In this document: piece after piece, positions 9,965 to 21,776 of the stretch | Position numbering within the stretch: the stretch's first letter is position 1 | Layout of the letters: the number at the start of each line of letters is the position of its first letter | Assembly (NCBI RefSeq): GCF_000021945.1 | Contig: NC_011831.1 | Coordinates: forward strand, 1,873,353-1,937,352 | Reading direction: 5' to 3' | Length of the DNA: 64,000 bases | Source of the DNA: Chloroflexus aggregans DSM 9485 | GTDB taxonomy: Bacteria; Chloroflexota; Chloroflexia; Chloroflexales; Chloroflexaceae | Made by a program: the position numbers and the translations under genes | The notes under the pieces: generated by a model | What the model saw: the letters and a program-made list of their open reading frames with translations, nothing else | What the model was told of the DNA's origin: nothing | Database searches by the model: none

Positions 9965-10698
9965 CGCATTCCCCCAAAGACGGCTTCATACAGCCACCGT
10001 TCCCAAGGCGTATAGACGGAAGCCAACGCACGGGCCCGCTCGGCATCACGGCGCGGCGACGATCGCGTACTTGTCCCGCCACCGTCGAAAATGGCGAGTT
10101 CGTGGGCGATATGGGCGTAGCGTACCCGGCGGTGCAATACCATATCGAGCAGATAGGCATAATCGGCCAGAATGCGGTAATCAGTGGCAAACGGTTGCGC
10201 CGCATAGATCTCACGCCGCACAAACCAGACTTGGTGACAAATCATTTTGCGGTATAACCAAAACCGACTCAGCCGGTCAGGGTAACGGATCAATCGTCCG
10301 CTTCCGTCAGTTCCGGTACCGAGAAACGGATGGTCGACCAACGAGCGTACATCACCGTAGAGAAAATCAGGTTCACCATGACGGGCTAGTGCATCGGCCA
10401 CAATGTGTAACACGTGAGGGCTACTAAACACATCGCCTGCATTGAGGAAGCAGACGTAGCGCCCACGGGCATAGGCCAGACCCTGGTTCATCGCATCGAA
10501 GATACCGCTATCGGGCGACACCATCACCCGTACCCCCAACGCCTGCAACCGTTCTGGTGTTCCATCGGTCGAGCAACCGTCTTTGACCAAATACTCAACA
10601 TCGGGAAACGTCTGAGCCAACACACTACGCGCCGTTCGTTCGGCATCGGCGGCGCAATTGAGGGTGATCGTAATAATGCTGAAGAGTGGTTCGGTCAC
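9886..10698 (-). CDS. Family 2 glycosyltransferase (WcaA-like)
   Basis: About 270 residues with a GT-A fold. FSIITITLNCAADAERTARSVLAQ starts at residue 5, DGCSTDGT follows, and the DxD-like metal site is in FLNAGDVF (about residue 100). The GTG at 10698 is chosen because AGGAGA precedes it, and it overlaps the previous stop as GTGA; the frame stays open 70 codons further upstream without a better start. It probably transfers one sugar to the growing repeat unit. Confidence 0.82.
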   Translation of the reverse strand: MTEPLFSIITITLNCAADAERTARSVLAQTFPDVEYLVKDGCSTDGTPERLQALGVRVMVSPDSGIFDAMNQGLAYARGRYVCFLNAGDVFSSPHVLHIVADALARHGEPDFLYGDVRSLVDHPFLGTGTDGSGRLIRYPDRLSRFWLYRKMICHQVWFVRREIYAAQPFATDYRILADYAYLLDMVLHRRVRYAHIAHELAIFDGGGTSTRSSPRRDAERARALASVYTPWERWLYEAVFGGMRWLNRTLIYPVIPLLPERLRARLSGL

Positions 10699-11888
10699 GT
10701 TGCGTCTCCTGAACGGATTGAACGCTGATAGCGAAGAAGTTGCTCTTGATACCGCCGTCGATACTCGGGAATAAACTTGCGTCGGAGCGCGGGCGGCAAG
10801 CGCTGCACCAATGCCGGCGGTGTCTGCTCTTGAATGAATTGCACCAGATTCGACCGTGGACGCCACCACAGCAGATAGATCAGATAATTGCGCCATGCCT
10901 TTAGCCATTCCTGCCGCGCAGCGACACGCACCATCTGGAGATAGCGTGGATCGGCTAACAAGCGCTCGATGTCATCGGTCCGGCGTTGTTCAATCTGCAC
11001 ATGCCCGGCAGCAATATCGGCACGTAACGCTTCGATCTGCGGCGGATGTTGCCCGTGAAAGCGAGTCAGCCAGTTGCGCGTCCCGTACTGATCCATAATG
11101 TGCAAGCCGTTGGTCAGATTCACCTCGCCGAGCAGATCGAGATTCTTTTGCAAACGGCCACGTTCGCGTTCCCAAGGCTGATTTTGGTAGTAAGCCCCCT
11201 TACGTGAAAATTGATGAGGAAAAACCATGTAGTAGTGGTACATCCACACCCCGAATGAATCGGCGACATACATTCGCCGCCGGGTAATATTACGCCCCCG
11301 TTCATCGACAATGGTCGGTGGACGGTGCGAATCGTAGCGATAACCCGGTCGCCAGCGCAACACGCGCCGATAGCGTCCCCACGGTTCCCCCTGATATTGA
11401 CGATGCCAGAAGAGACCACCCTCGGCGCAATAATCGAACCCACCCCAGAAATGGTAGGCCCGAAAACACAGGCAGGTCGTTTCGGGATGTTGTTGCAAAA
11501 ATGCGATCACACGCGCGATGTCAGACGGATGGTAAAACTCGTCAACATCGATCTGCCACAACCAATCACCGGTAGCCCGGTCGGCGTAGGCCCGGCTTTG
11601 TTCGTCCTTCTCACCCGGCCAAAACCCGTTGGGATGACCACACATCTCAGCCGTCACGATGATCAGCTTATCGTCTGGGTCTTCTTCGGCTTTGAAGCGG
11701 TAGAGTGCTGCCAAAGTACCATCAAGCGAATGACCGTCCGGTGTAGCCGCATGCGCTGCGCGTGGGCTAGCTCCCTCGGCCACGATAATCTGGTGCGCAA
11801 ACGGGTAAATAGATCGCAGGTTGTAGCGCAAAAATGGCTCACCGTTGAGCACGATCATACCAAAGGTGATACGTGGTTCGTGACTCAT
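10695..11888 (-). CDS. Glycosyltransferase family 2-like protein
   Basis: About 397 residues. The N-terminus ITFGMIVLNGEPFLRYNLRS and the segment WLWQIDVDEFYHPSDI (DVDEF as the DxD-like metal site, about residue 105) match the GT2 branch with long C-terminal extensions. The last 150 residues are Arg-, Trp- and Gln-rich with no recognised fold. The start at 11888 forms an ATGA overlap with the upstream ligase gene; the frame is open further upstream, but with a Gly/Ala-rich sequence typical of read-through. The sugar and acceptor are not known. Confidence 0.75.
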   Translation of the reverse strand: MSHEPRITFGMIVLNGEPFLRYNLRSIYPFAHQIIVAEGASPRAAHAATPDGHSLDGTLAALYRFKAEEDPDDKLIIVTAEMCGHPNGFWPGEKDEQSRAYADRATGDWLWQIDVDEFYHPSDIARVIAFLQQHPETTCLCFRAYHFWGGFDYCAEGGLFWHRQYQGEPWGRYRRVLRWRPGYRYDSHRPPTIVDERGRNITRRRMYVADSFGVWMYHYYMVFPHQFSRKGAYYQNQPWERERGRLQKNLDLLGEVNLTNGLHIMDQYGTRNWLTRFHGQHPPQIEALRADIAAGHVQIEQRRTDDIERLLADPRYLQMVRVAARQEWLKAWRNYLIYLLWWRPRSNLVQFIQEQTPPALVQRLPPALRRKFIPEYRRRYQEQLLRYQRSIRSGDAT

Positions 11889-13240
11889 GCTCGCACCCCC
11901 GCCGATAGTGTGCGTGGTCGTACCCGCACCGGCAGCGGCAACGGTGCATGCGCCGGTGCCGTAACGACACCCGCACTCAACGCCCACACCGCCCACAACG
12001 GCCAATGGAGATGGGCTGTCACCATCGTATTGCCCGACGCTTGACCATGCACCACGGCAAAGACAAAGATGGCAAAGAAGGTTATGCGCCAGACTCCGCG
12101 ATCATCGGTGGGGGTCTGTGCCCAAATCGCCGGCAAACGTCGCAACGCCCAGATCAGATAGCCGATGAGGAACGTCATCCCAACCAACCCTTGATCGGCC
12201 AGCGTACCGATAAAAATATTGTGCGACCAGAGCTTGTATTCAAATCCCCAACCCCACACCGGTGATGCGAAGAAGTAGTTCAGACCGATCTGCCACAATC
12301 CACCGCGATCCGCGAAGATGTTGAACGATTCGTCAAGACCACTCTCTCCTTCCCGCACAACTAAATGCGGTGCCACCTGATAAATACTGACGACGACGAT
12401 GATGATGATCGCGATAGCCAACGGCACTCGCCAAGACTTGTTGCCGGTACGAGTCAGCGACCAGCCAAAGATGAGCGCTGCGGCGATGCCTGAGCCACTC
12501 AACGATTGGCGAGCACCGGTCAGAAAGACACCGTAGATACACCACAGTGCTAGTGCCAATACCGCCGTAAGCGACCAGAACCGCCGCGCTTGTAAGAAGA
12601 GGGCCAGACCGAGAATAAAAGCGATGCTCAGATGATGTGAAAAGAAGTTATACTCGCGGATCCCAAGATTGCGGTACGGCAGCGACGATAAACCGGGATC
12701 GCTGAGCAGATAAGAGAGCGGGACACCGATAAAGCGTAACGCTGCGTACAAACCGTAAGCGCTCGTCAGTAGGTACGCAATAGCAAACCGTCGGGCCGCC
12801 GCCGCATCACGGATCGCGATCAAGGCCACGAACGCGCCCACGATAATGTACAAGACAACTGGGCGCACAATCGACATCTTATCCGGCAAGCGAAACTGGA
12901 ACAGGATCAACAATACCCACGCCCACCAGAATATCATCCACGGCACAATCCAGCCATCGGTAGCAGGAAAGATCTGGCGAGTCGTTGCATCAAGTTGTTG
13001 CGGTCGCAGCGACCATGGCCGCACGACGTGCAAATAGCGAATCAGTGCCACCACAATCGTTGCCAACAACGGCCACGTTGCCGCACTCGGTCCCACAAAG
13101 ATCGTGCGCGTCCACAGCGAAAACGAAAGATAGATCGCCAACGGAATCTCCGGTCGTCCGCGCCAGACCGCGTACAAACATACGAGGCCGAGTAACGCAA
13201 GCTCAAGCGGATTGAGAATGATGGCACCGGTTACAATCAT
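11885..13240 (-). CDS. O-antigen ligase/polymerase-like multispanning membrane protein
   Basis: About 451 residues with roughly ten hydrophobic segments spread along the chain and a large loop near residues 290-350 (VVREGESGLDESFN to WGWGFEYKLWSHNIF). The pattern and the loop's WGxGFE...HN signature fit the O-antigen ligase/Wzy family, which joins or polymerises lipid-linked glycans outside the membrane. Start 13240 has AGGAAG at a usual distance; a GTG at 13261 is possible. With an ABC exporter in the same cluster, a ligase role is more likely than Wzy polymerisation, but this is inference. Confidence 0.75.
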   Translation of the reverse strand: MIVTGAIILNPLELALLGLVCLYAVWRGRPEIPLAIYLSFSLWTRTIFVGPSAATWPLLATIVVALIRYLHVVRPWSLRPQQLDATTRQIFPATDGWIVPWMIFWWAWVLLILFQFRLPDKMSIVRPVVLYIIVGAFVALIAIRDAAAARRFAIAYLLTSAYGLYAALRFIGVPLSYLLSDPGLSSLPYRNLGIREYNFFSHHLSIAFILGLALFLQARRFWSLTAVLALALWCIYGVFLTGARQSLSGSGIAAALIFGWSLTRTGNKSWRVPLAIAIIIIVVVSIYQVAPHLVVREGESGLDESFNIFADRGGLWQIGLNYFFASPVWGWGFEYKLWSHNIFIGTLADQGLVGMTFLIGYLIWALRRLPAIWAQTPTDDRGVWRITFFAIFVFAVVHGQASGNTMVTAHLHWPLWAVWALSAGVVTAPAHAPLPLPVRVRPRTLSAGVRA

Positions 13241-13254
13241 TGTTGGCCATCTTC

Positions 13255-14169
13255 CTAGCACTCAAAGCCAAAATGCCGATACAGCCGCTGTCGCAGGCTC
13301 GCGTGTTTCTGCCAAAGCCACCAAAGGATGCGTAAGCCGGCATAATCGTGTGGAACGAGTGTTCGACCATAACGTCGTTGCAATAGCGCATGCTCGCGCT
13401 GCCAAACCGCCTGAAGAGTAGCGGTCTTCGCTTCCTCGTGGAGGCGAAAATCGCCCAGAGGCGGCCCCGGTATGCGGCGGCTCGGCCCGGCAGTGCTCAG
13501 CCGGATGAAGAGATCGCGATCCATACAGAAGCGTAGACTACGGTCAACCCCCCCCACGCGCTCATACACGCTACGTCGCCAAAAACATCCCTGCTGTGGC
13601 CAACGATGCACACCGAGTTGCGCAGTGAGCTTCCCGTTAGGTGGCAAGGCAAAGATCCGTGCCGTCACCCGCCCATCGGTATCGATGAAATTGACATCGC
13701 CGCTGGCGAAAGCCAGCCACGGACGTTTAGCAAAAAAACGTCCTACTCGCTGCAACGCTCCCGGCTGCAAACGGTCATCGGAATTGATCCACGCGAGAAT
13801 CTCGCCGGTAGCGCGGGCAAACCCATCGGCAAGTGCCGCCGACTGCCCACCATCGCGCTGCGATTGCCAGTAGCTCAACCACGGTGCGTAGCGTTGAATG
13901 ATCGCGACACTCCCGTCACGACTCCCGCCATCCATCACGATGTATTCAAGGTTTGGGTAGCCCTGCAACAACACCGACCGGATCGCCTCTTCGAGGTACT
14001 GGGCTTGCCGGTACGAGGGCGTCACAATGGTAATCCGGGGCCACGGGCGGCCATCGTCCAACAAGGCTGGCGCCGGTGGCGTTGCGATTGTCCACGGCCA
14101 ACCCTGTCGGTCAGGTGGTGGTGGCGGCAAATCGGTAATTGTCGGTATCGTCGAGGTTACAGTTGGCAT
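13255..14169 (-). CDS. Family 2 glycosyltransferase
   Basis: A 304-residue GT-A enzyme. After a Pro-rich leader of about 40 residues comes ITIVTPSYRQAQYLEEAIRS, then YIVMDGGSRDGS (about residue 78) and the metal-binding AWINSDDRLQPGA (about 128). It resembles cellular glycan GT2 enzymes of the WcaA type. It begins 3 bases after the GDP-fucose synthase gene, consistent with one transcript. Confidence 0.82.
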   Translation of the reverse strand: MPTVTSTIPTITDLPPPPPDRQGWPWTIATPPAPALLDDGRPWPRITIVTPSYRQAQYLEEAIRSVLLQGYPNLEYIVMDGGSRDGSVAIIQRYAPWLSYWQSQRDGGQSAALADGFARATGEILAWINSDDRLQPGALQRVGRFFAKRPWLAFASGDVNFIDTDGRVTARIFALPPNGKLTAQLGVHRWPQQGCFWRRSVYERVGGVDRSLRFCMDRDLFIRLSTAGPSRRIPGPPLGDFRLHEEAKTATLQAVWQREHALLQRRYGRTLVPHDYAGLRILWWLWQKHASLRQRLYRHFGFEC

Positions 14170-14172
14170 AGG

Positions 14173-16297
<2,125 letters not shown>

Positions 16298-16354
16298 CCT
16301 TCCAACCTCCTCTAGTGGTGTGCTAACTACGCATTGATACCTGACGCACCCAAA

Positions 16355-17869
16355 CTACGGTCTTGCGGCAAAAGTCACTTGCGCGTTCATATTCCACCGC
16401 AGACGCTGATCCCAGCTATCGGGAATAATATGGACGGTATACGTCGTACCGATTCCGGTCTCTTGACCAACCGGTTCGATATAACTAACCCTTCCACTCA
16501 ACCGAACATCAGGCAACGCGATAAAGCTTATGGTCACCGGATCGTTCTCTTGGACCAGACTGATGTGTAGCTCACTCAGATTGGTCACGACAATCTGCCA
16601 CCGATCGAGGGTTGCCAACGTAATCACGCGCTGGCTAGCCTCAACCGTCTGACCCGGTTGGGCGTAGACACCTACAACGGTTCCGTCGATTGGGGCACGA
16701 ATTTGGTAACGTTCACGGTTGAGTTCTGCTTTGCGCAGCTCAATTTCGGCCCGCTCAATCCGTGCTTGCGCGATGGCGATTTGCGCACTGGGGGGGGGAG
16801 CGGTCAGACGAGCCAAATCAGCCTCGGCCTTGCGTAGCTCAGCCTCATACACAGCTACCTCGTTGGGATGATTGATCGTAAACTGAGCCAGTTTCGCCTC
16901 GGCTTGCAAGATGCGCTTTTCCGCCGCCGCGATCTGATCGAGTGTTACCGGACGCAACGCCTCGGCCAAGAGCGCTTCCGATTGTTGCACTTCAGCCTGA
17001 TACGCAGCGATTTCGCTGAACTCATTCTGGCGCACAGTTTCCAGCGCTACGCGAGCCTCTTGCAACCGATGCTCAGCATTTTCCACGGCCCGCAACAGTC
17101 GAGTCTCGTTGTCGATCTGGGCCTGCGTTAACTGACCACCGCTGGCGATGATCTGTTCGTTCGCCCACTTCGTGCGCGAGTAGTCATCTTGGGCGTTACG
17201 CAACTCATTTGCCAAGCGCTCGATCTGCGATTCAAGTTGCGTCTTTTCACCGGCGAGCGTATTGATCCGAGTCTGCAACCGGGCACGAGCTTCGGCTACA
17301 GCAGCTTCGAGGCGCGCCTTGTCTTCCGGTGTGATACCCTTTTTGAGCCGTTCGAGCACTGCCTTCGCTTCACGCAGCTCAGCTTGCGCTGCGGCAATAT
17401 CGCTCTGGGTCACATTCGTGCGGCCATCGGCCAGGCGTGCGCGCGCCCGAGCAATCTCCACTTCGGCCTGTTCGATCTGTTCGGGCGTTGCCCCACTAAT
17501 CAACTGTTCGTAATTGGCTTGCGCTTCAGCTAACGCCACCCGTGCCTCGGCAATTGTCAAGTCGAGTGTGCGTACATCGAGACTCGCCATCACATCACCG
17601 GCCTGTACCCGATCACCGAGTTGCACAACCACCTCTGCCACCGAACCCGGGTTTACAAAGCTGAGATCAAGCACCGTCATCGGCTGAACCCGACCGGAAG
17701 CCATCAGCGTCCCGTTTACAATCACCGGTTCAGTAGTGGGTGCCGGTGCTGCCGCTGCTTCAGTAGGAACAGTTGTTGCAGACGACTCAGGCTCAGAGAT
17801 CACCGGCTGACTGCAACCGGTCAGTATGGAAGTACCTAGTGCAATCAAGAGAAACCAAATTCGCGACAT
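16355..17869 (-). CDS. HlyD/RND-type periplasmic adaptor, predicted lipoprotein
   Basis: A 504-residue protein. The N-terminus MSRIWFLLIALGTSILTGC ends in an LTGC lipobox, so it is probably acylated and anchored outside the membrane. A biotinyl-lipoyl-like segment (SGRVQPMTVLDLSF...VQLGDRVQAGDVMASLD, about 58-105) and its second half near 390 flank an Ala/Glu-rich coiled coil (about 105-375). The C-terminal part is a beta-barrel. No partner transporter ATPase or permease is adjacent, apart from Wzm/Wzt far upstream. It sits 3 bases after the BY-kinase-like gene, so a role in glycan export or chain control is plausible. Confidence 0.8.
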   Translation of the reverse strand: MSRIWFLLIALGTSILTGCSQPVISEPESSATTVPTEAAAAPAPTTEPVIVNGTLMASGRVQPMTVLDLSFVNPGSVAEVVVQLGDRVQAGDVMASLDVRTLDLTIAEARVALAEAQANYEQLISGATPEQIEQAEVEIARARARLADGRTNVTQSDIAAAQAELREAKAVLERLKKGITPEDKARLEAAVAEARARLQTRINTLAGEKTQLESQIERLANELRNAQDDYSRTKWANEQIIASGGQLTQAQIDNETRLLRAVENAEHRLQEARVALETVRQNEFSEIAAYQAEVQQSEALLAEALRPVTLDQIAAAEKRILQAEAKLAQFTINHPNEVAVYEAELRKAEADLARLTAPPPSAQIAIAQARIERAEIELRKAELNRERYQIRAPIDGTVVGVYAQPGQTVEASQRVITLATLDRWQIVVTNLSELHISLVQENDPVTISFIALPDVRLSGRVSYIEPVGQETGIGTTYTVHIIPDSWDQRLRWNMNAQVTFAARP

Positions 17870-17872
17870 AGA

Positions 17873-19282
17873 TCAATCTCCTGTGTCGCCCGCTATCTCG
17901 CTGCGGTTCGCAATAGTCGCCGATTTGATCAATGGCGAAGAGCTGAAGCCGGTAAACTGCAACCGTCGGCGACGTTTGACAACACCGTTCAGCACCACGC
18001 CAAGACATGCGATCTCGGTCTGGCGCAGGAGATCAAGCATATGGCGTAGTTCTTCTTCAGTCGTCTGCTTGACCCGCACCACTGCCAGCGTGGTATCGAC
18101 GGCGCGCAACAGAAGGGCGGTGTCGGCAAATGTGAGTAAAGGTGCACTATCGATCAACACCACATCGGCGTGTTGCCGTAGGACCGCCAGCACCTTTTCT
18201 AACTGTGGCCCACCTAGCAACTGAGCCGGCAAACCACCGGCATTCCCTGCCGTCAATACATACAAGTTTGGTTGCTCGGTCACGCGCAAGAATGGCTCGA
18301 TCGCCTGCACCGGTGTACTCAGGAGGTTGGATAATCCACCTTGATGTGGGACGTTGAAGATGGTATGCAGGATGGGATGGCGCAAATGCGCATCAACCAG
18401 CACCACCCGTCGCCCGGTTTGCGCGAGTGCGACGGCCAGATTAGCCGCGGTCACGCTTCGTCCTTCACCGGGTGACGGGCTGATCACGGCAATCACCTGG
18501 GGGCGTTCGTCGCCGGGGATTGCATCAAGGTGCAGTCGCATCATGCGATACGCCTCGGCATCGAGCGAGGCTGGATCGCGGAGCGTGACGAGTTGTGCCG
18601 CCGGCGTAGCGCCGTTCAGCTTACCAACAACGACTAACGGACGGCCACCACCCCGGCGCGTAAAATCACCTTCATCGCGGATACGGGTATTGAAATAGTC
18701 GTATAAAAATCCGATCCCAATTGCCAGCACAACCGCAATAAAGATACTAAGCACAATATTGCGCGTATAATCAGGACTCACCGGAGTGCGCTTGGCATGG
18801 GCCGGGTCAACGATGATCAAGCTCGAGGCTTGGGCATACGGGTTATCGAGCAAATCACGTTCGAGGGCTTGGAACGAAGCGACAATCGCATCGGCCAACC
18901 GCACCGCTCGCTGCCGATCGGTATCGCGTACCGTTAGTAAAAACAGCTCGGTCTTACCAACATCAGACGTACTCGTGCGGGCAGCGAGTTGAGCTGCCGT
19001 CACGCCATCAACCATCGAAGCAGCTCGTTCGAGTACCGGTCGGACGAGTAACAGTTCGCGTACCGTTAGCGCATAGCGCTCACGAGCACGCAGATCATCG
19101 AACGTGGGCGACGGACGGGCAAAAATACCCTGATCCTGATTGACCATCAGCATGGTCGAAGCAGCATAGAGACGTGGTTGAGTTTGCGAGTAGGCGTAGC
19201 CGATGCCACCGCCGATCACCGCGAACAATGCAATCAACCACGCCCAACGCCAAACAAACAGGAGATACAATCGTAGTTCCAA
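17873..19282 (-). CDS. Wzz/BY-kinase-like chain-length and ATPase fusion with altered P-loop
   Basis: About 469 residues. A Wzz-like part has membrane segments near residues 15-35 and 170-190, followed by a cytoplasmic CpsD/Wzc-type ATPase from about 255. The Walker A position reads PSPGEGRSVTAANLA: the invariant Lys is Arg (codon CGA, about 18458). Walker A' reads VVLVDAHLRHP, with His for the second Asp. Walker B is VVLIDSAP. The tail has no tyrosine cluster. It may therefore be a poorly active or non-kinase regulator of polymer length. The TTG at 19282 follows GGAGGG; a GTG four codons upstream is the alternative. Confidence 0.8.
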   Translation of the reverse strand: MELRLYLLFVWRWAWLIALFAVIGGGIGYAYSQTQPRLYAASTMLMVNQDQGIFARPSPTFDDLRARERYALTVRELLLVRPVLERAASMVDGVTAAQLAARTSTSDVGKTELFLLTVRDTDRQRAVRLADAIVASFQALERDLLDNPYAQASSLIIVDPAHAKRTPVSPDYTRNIVLSIFIAVVLAIGIGFLYDYFNTRIRDEGDFTRRGGGRPLVVVGKLNGATPAAQLVTLRDPASLDAEAYRMMRLHLDAIPGDERPQVIAVISPSPGEGRSVTAANLAVALAQTGRRVVLVDAHLRHPILHTIFNVPHQGGLSNLLSTPVQAIEPFLRVTEQPNLYVLTAGNAGGLPAQLLGGPQLEKVLAVLRQHADVVLIDSAPLLTFADTALLLRAVDTTLAVVRVKQTTEEELRHMLDLLRQTEIACLGVVLNGVVKRRRRLQFTGFSSSPLIKSATIANRSEIAGDTGD

Positions 19283-19501
19283 GGGACCCTCCACACAAAA
19301 TGGGTCATCGAGCCATTCCGGCTACCGAAAACGAGCAGTCTGGCAATGTGAGCGGAGTGATGAAGATATGAAACCCGACCGCTTTGGTGTTGACACACTG
19401 TACTACGCTAGTTGTAACGGGTTCATCTGACAGTGTAATGTCATTGAACAAAGTCAGCAATGACAAAACGTTCAACTATCGATTGCTGAAGGGGAGCCAG
19501 T

Positions 19502-20788
19502 TCATCCCACCCGTACTGTAGCATTGGCGGTAGTCGTAATTTGTTGATAGAGGTCGAGATAGCGTTGCGCCTGTATTTCTTGCCGATACTCAGCAAGGGC
19601 AATTTCTCGGCAGCGGCGTCCCAACCATACGCGCTCATCATCGTTGTGGAGCGCATGCCGAATGGCCTCACGCAACCCGTCGACATCACCGACCGGCGCC
19701 AACCAACCGGTTTGGCCGGGGCGCACCAATTCGCTAATACCACCGGTATCAAAACCGACGACCGGCGTGCCACATGCCAGTGCTTCGAGCACCGTACTCG
19801 GCATATTGTCTTGCAACGACGGAATAACAAAAAGATCAGCAGCGCTATAAGCTAAGGCGAGCCGGGTATCTTCATCAACCGTACCGAGAGGATGATGCGC
19901 GATGGGGATATTCAGGGTAGGCGGATGTTTACCGACCGAGACCAGCAATAAGTCGGGTTCATCATACAGACCGGCCAATGCCGCTGCTAATTGAGCAAAT
20001 CCTTTCCGACGATTATTGACCGAAACCGCGACAAACAGGACGATCTTTGCTTGCTGGGGTAAGCCGAGTATTGCCCGCGCGTAGGCCCGATCATACGGTG
20101 CAAAGACGGTGGTATCAAGACCGTTAGGAATGATATGCACCGGTAAATGCCCGAACAGCGAGCTACGGTGTACTTCGGCAGCCATCCAACGGTTGAGCGC
20201 AACGATGTGGAGATGACCGGGTGGCACGGCAGCGAGGGCAGCCCGTTTGCGTAACCAAATCCGGTGGGAAAGATCGTGATCATCGCGCGAACCGAGCTGC
20301 GGACATGCCCCACAGGTCGCCGTGTAGCGTCCACAGCCTTCATCGTAATGGCAACCGCCGGTAAAGGGCTGCTGGTCGGAAAGCCGCCACACGACCGGTA
20401 CTCGTTGCGGTACGGTCCGAAAGAAGCTGCCGTAATCGAGCAAACCGGCAACCCAATGTAAAGTGACCACATCGCAAGCCGGCAATGCTCTTGGTAATTC
20501 GTACCCATACCGACTGCGATCATCGCTGAATGGTTCGAGGCCGGGCGGGCGGGTTGTGAGGTACGGTTGCATATCGCGTCGGATCCGCCAACCACGCCAA
20601 CGTCGTTGCCACGTACCGATGAGAACGGGTTTCGACGCCAACTCCTGCACCGTCGGATCATCACTCCACCGATGGGCAACCACCATTCGTGAATCACACC
20701 CCAACTGCAATAAGCCCTGATGGAGCCGATACGCTGCCCGTGCCGCACCACCGCTGATGTCGTTCGTACTAACGTGAACTACACGCAT
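19502..20788 (-). CDS. Family 4 glycosyltransferase (WcaC/WcaL-like)
   Basis: About 428 residues, GT-B. RVVHVSTNDISGGAARAAYR is at the N-terminus, and a Cys-rich segment (GGCHYDEGCGRYTATCGACP, about 165-185) is typical of this GT4 branch and may bind metal. The donor half contains PSLQDNMPSTVLEALACGTP (EX7E, about 335). The ATG at 20788 has GGTGAG nearby and lies 4 bases after the upstream stop. The final residues TTTANATVRVG are poorly constrained. Confidence 0.83.
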   Translation of the reverse strand: MRVVHVSTNDISGGAARAAYRLHQGLLQLGCDSRMVVAHRWSDDPTVQELASKPVLIGTWQRRWRGWRIRRDMQPYLTTRPPGLEPFSDDRSRYGYELPRALPACDVVTLHWVAGLLDYGSFFRTVPQRVPVVWRLSDQQPFTGGCHYDEGCGRYTATCGACPQLGSRDDHDLSHRIWLRKRAALAAVPPGHLHIVALNRWMAAEVHRSSLFGHLPVHIIPNGLDTTVFAPYDRAYARAILGLPQQAKIVLFVAVSVNNRRKGFAQLAAALAGLYDEPDLLLVSVGKHPPTLNIPIAHHPLGTVDEDTRLALAYSAADLFVIPSLQDNMPSTVLEALACGTPVVGFDTGGISELVRPGQTGWLAPVGDVDGLREAIRHALHNDDERVWLGRRCREIALAEYRQEIQAQRYLDLYQQITTTANATVRVG

Positions 20789-20792
20789 ACGC

Positions 20793-21773
20793 TCACCGTG
20801 TTTCGAGCCGACGCTGGGCAAATTGCCCAATTGTCGGCAGTGAGTAGATAATCTCAGGGATCACTCGTCGGTAGTAAGCAGGAATGAACGGCAAGGCAAA
20901 ACCGGCTTTTAACCAATCGAGATATGCCTCACGGCCACGGTAGAGATGACGCCACCGCCCATAGTAGGTTGTCCAGATCACGCGAATAACAGCATTCCGG
21001 TAGCGACGCCACTCCTGCGGATGTTGACGGGCATACGCGCGCAGCGCCGGATGCTGATCGAGGAAAGCGAGGAACTGGCGCGATGCACGGGCCAAGCTCG
21101 CAATACTGACTGATTTACCAAAGCTGGTATCGTAGATACGATGGCGAAAAATAGCCTCGTGACAATAGACAATGCTACGCCCGATGCTCAAAGCAACGAG
21201 CAATGCGTTATCAATGCCGTTCCCGCCATCGAAATCGGGATAACCACCAACCATCCATATCTCGGACGTGCGGGCTACATTGGTGGTGAAACTAACAAAC
21301 TTATGCTCGTTGCGCCCCCACCGCTCAATCCAATCCGGGCCACTCATCAACGGCGGCGGCAACGGACGGTCGGCGGTCGATCCGATCACCCGATTGTGCT
21401 CATCGATAACCTCCACCCGCGAGATGGCTACGGCTGCGGAGGGATTCGCTACCAATGCTGCAACCATCGTCGAGACATAACCCGGCGCCAACTCATCATC
21501 ATCGCTTAACAAGATGAAATACTCACCGCTTGCGGCTGCTATCAATTGGTTGAAATGCGTTACAATCGGTACCGAAGCTGGGTTTTGGCGAAAAATAAAG
21601 GGACGCGGATAGTTGGCGTGGGCTATTTCCCATACAGCATTGCCGTTACAACCGTTGTCGGAGACAATGAGTTCAATCGCCGGATAGTCTTGTGCAGCCA
21701 CCGAGCGGATTGCCTGCGCCACATACGTGAGTCGTTTGTAGACCGGAATCGCAACTGTTACCGTCGCTACCAT
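20793..21773 (-). CDS. Family 2 glycosyltransferase
   Basis: A 326-residue GT-A enzyme. VTVAIPVYKRLTYVAQAIRS starts at residue 5, IVSDNGC near 36, and the metal-binding ILLSDDDELAPGY near 92. The C-terminal third is rich in aromatic and basic residues, suggesting membrane contact. It is separated by 3 bases from the acyltransferase gene upstream and 4 bases from the glycosyltransferase downstream. Confidence 0.82.
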   Translation of the reverse strand: MVATVTVAIPVYKRLTYVAQAIRSVAAQDYPAIELIVSDNGCNGNAVWEIAHANYPRPFIFRQNPASVPIVTHFNQLIAAASGEYFILLSDDDELAPGYVSTMVAALVANPSAAVAISRVEVIDEHNRVIGSTADRPLPPPLMSGPDWIERWGRNEHKFVSFTTNVARTSEIWMVGGYPDFDGGNGIDNALLVALSIGRSIVYCHEAIFRHRIYDTSFGKSVSIASLARASRQFLAFLDQHPALRAYARQHPQEWRRYRNAVIRVIWTTYYGRWRHLYRGREAYLDWLKAGFALPFIPAYYRRVIPEIIYSLPTIGQFAQRRLETR

Positions 21774-21776
21774 ATG

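Noticed and set aside
11325-12044. 239-residue plus-strand reading frame
   Set aside because: Antisense to the glycosyltransferase at 10695-11888 and the following membrane protein; no ribosome site or known motif.
13353-13364. GAACGAGTGTTC, another GAAC-N4-GTTC match
   Set aside because: It lies inside the coding part of a glycosyltransferase with no promoter nearby, so it is probably chance.
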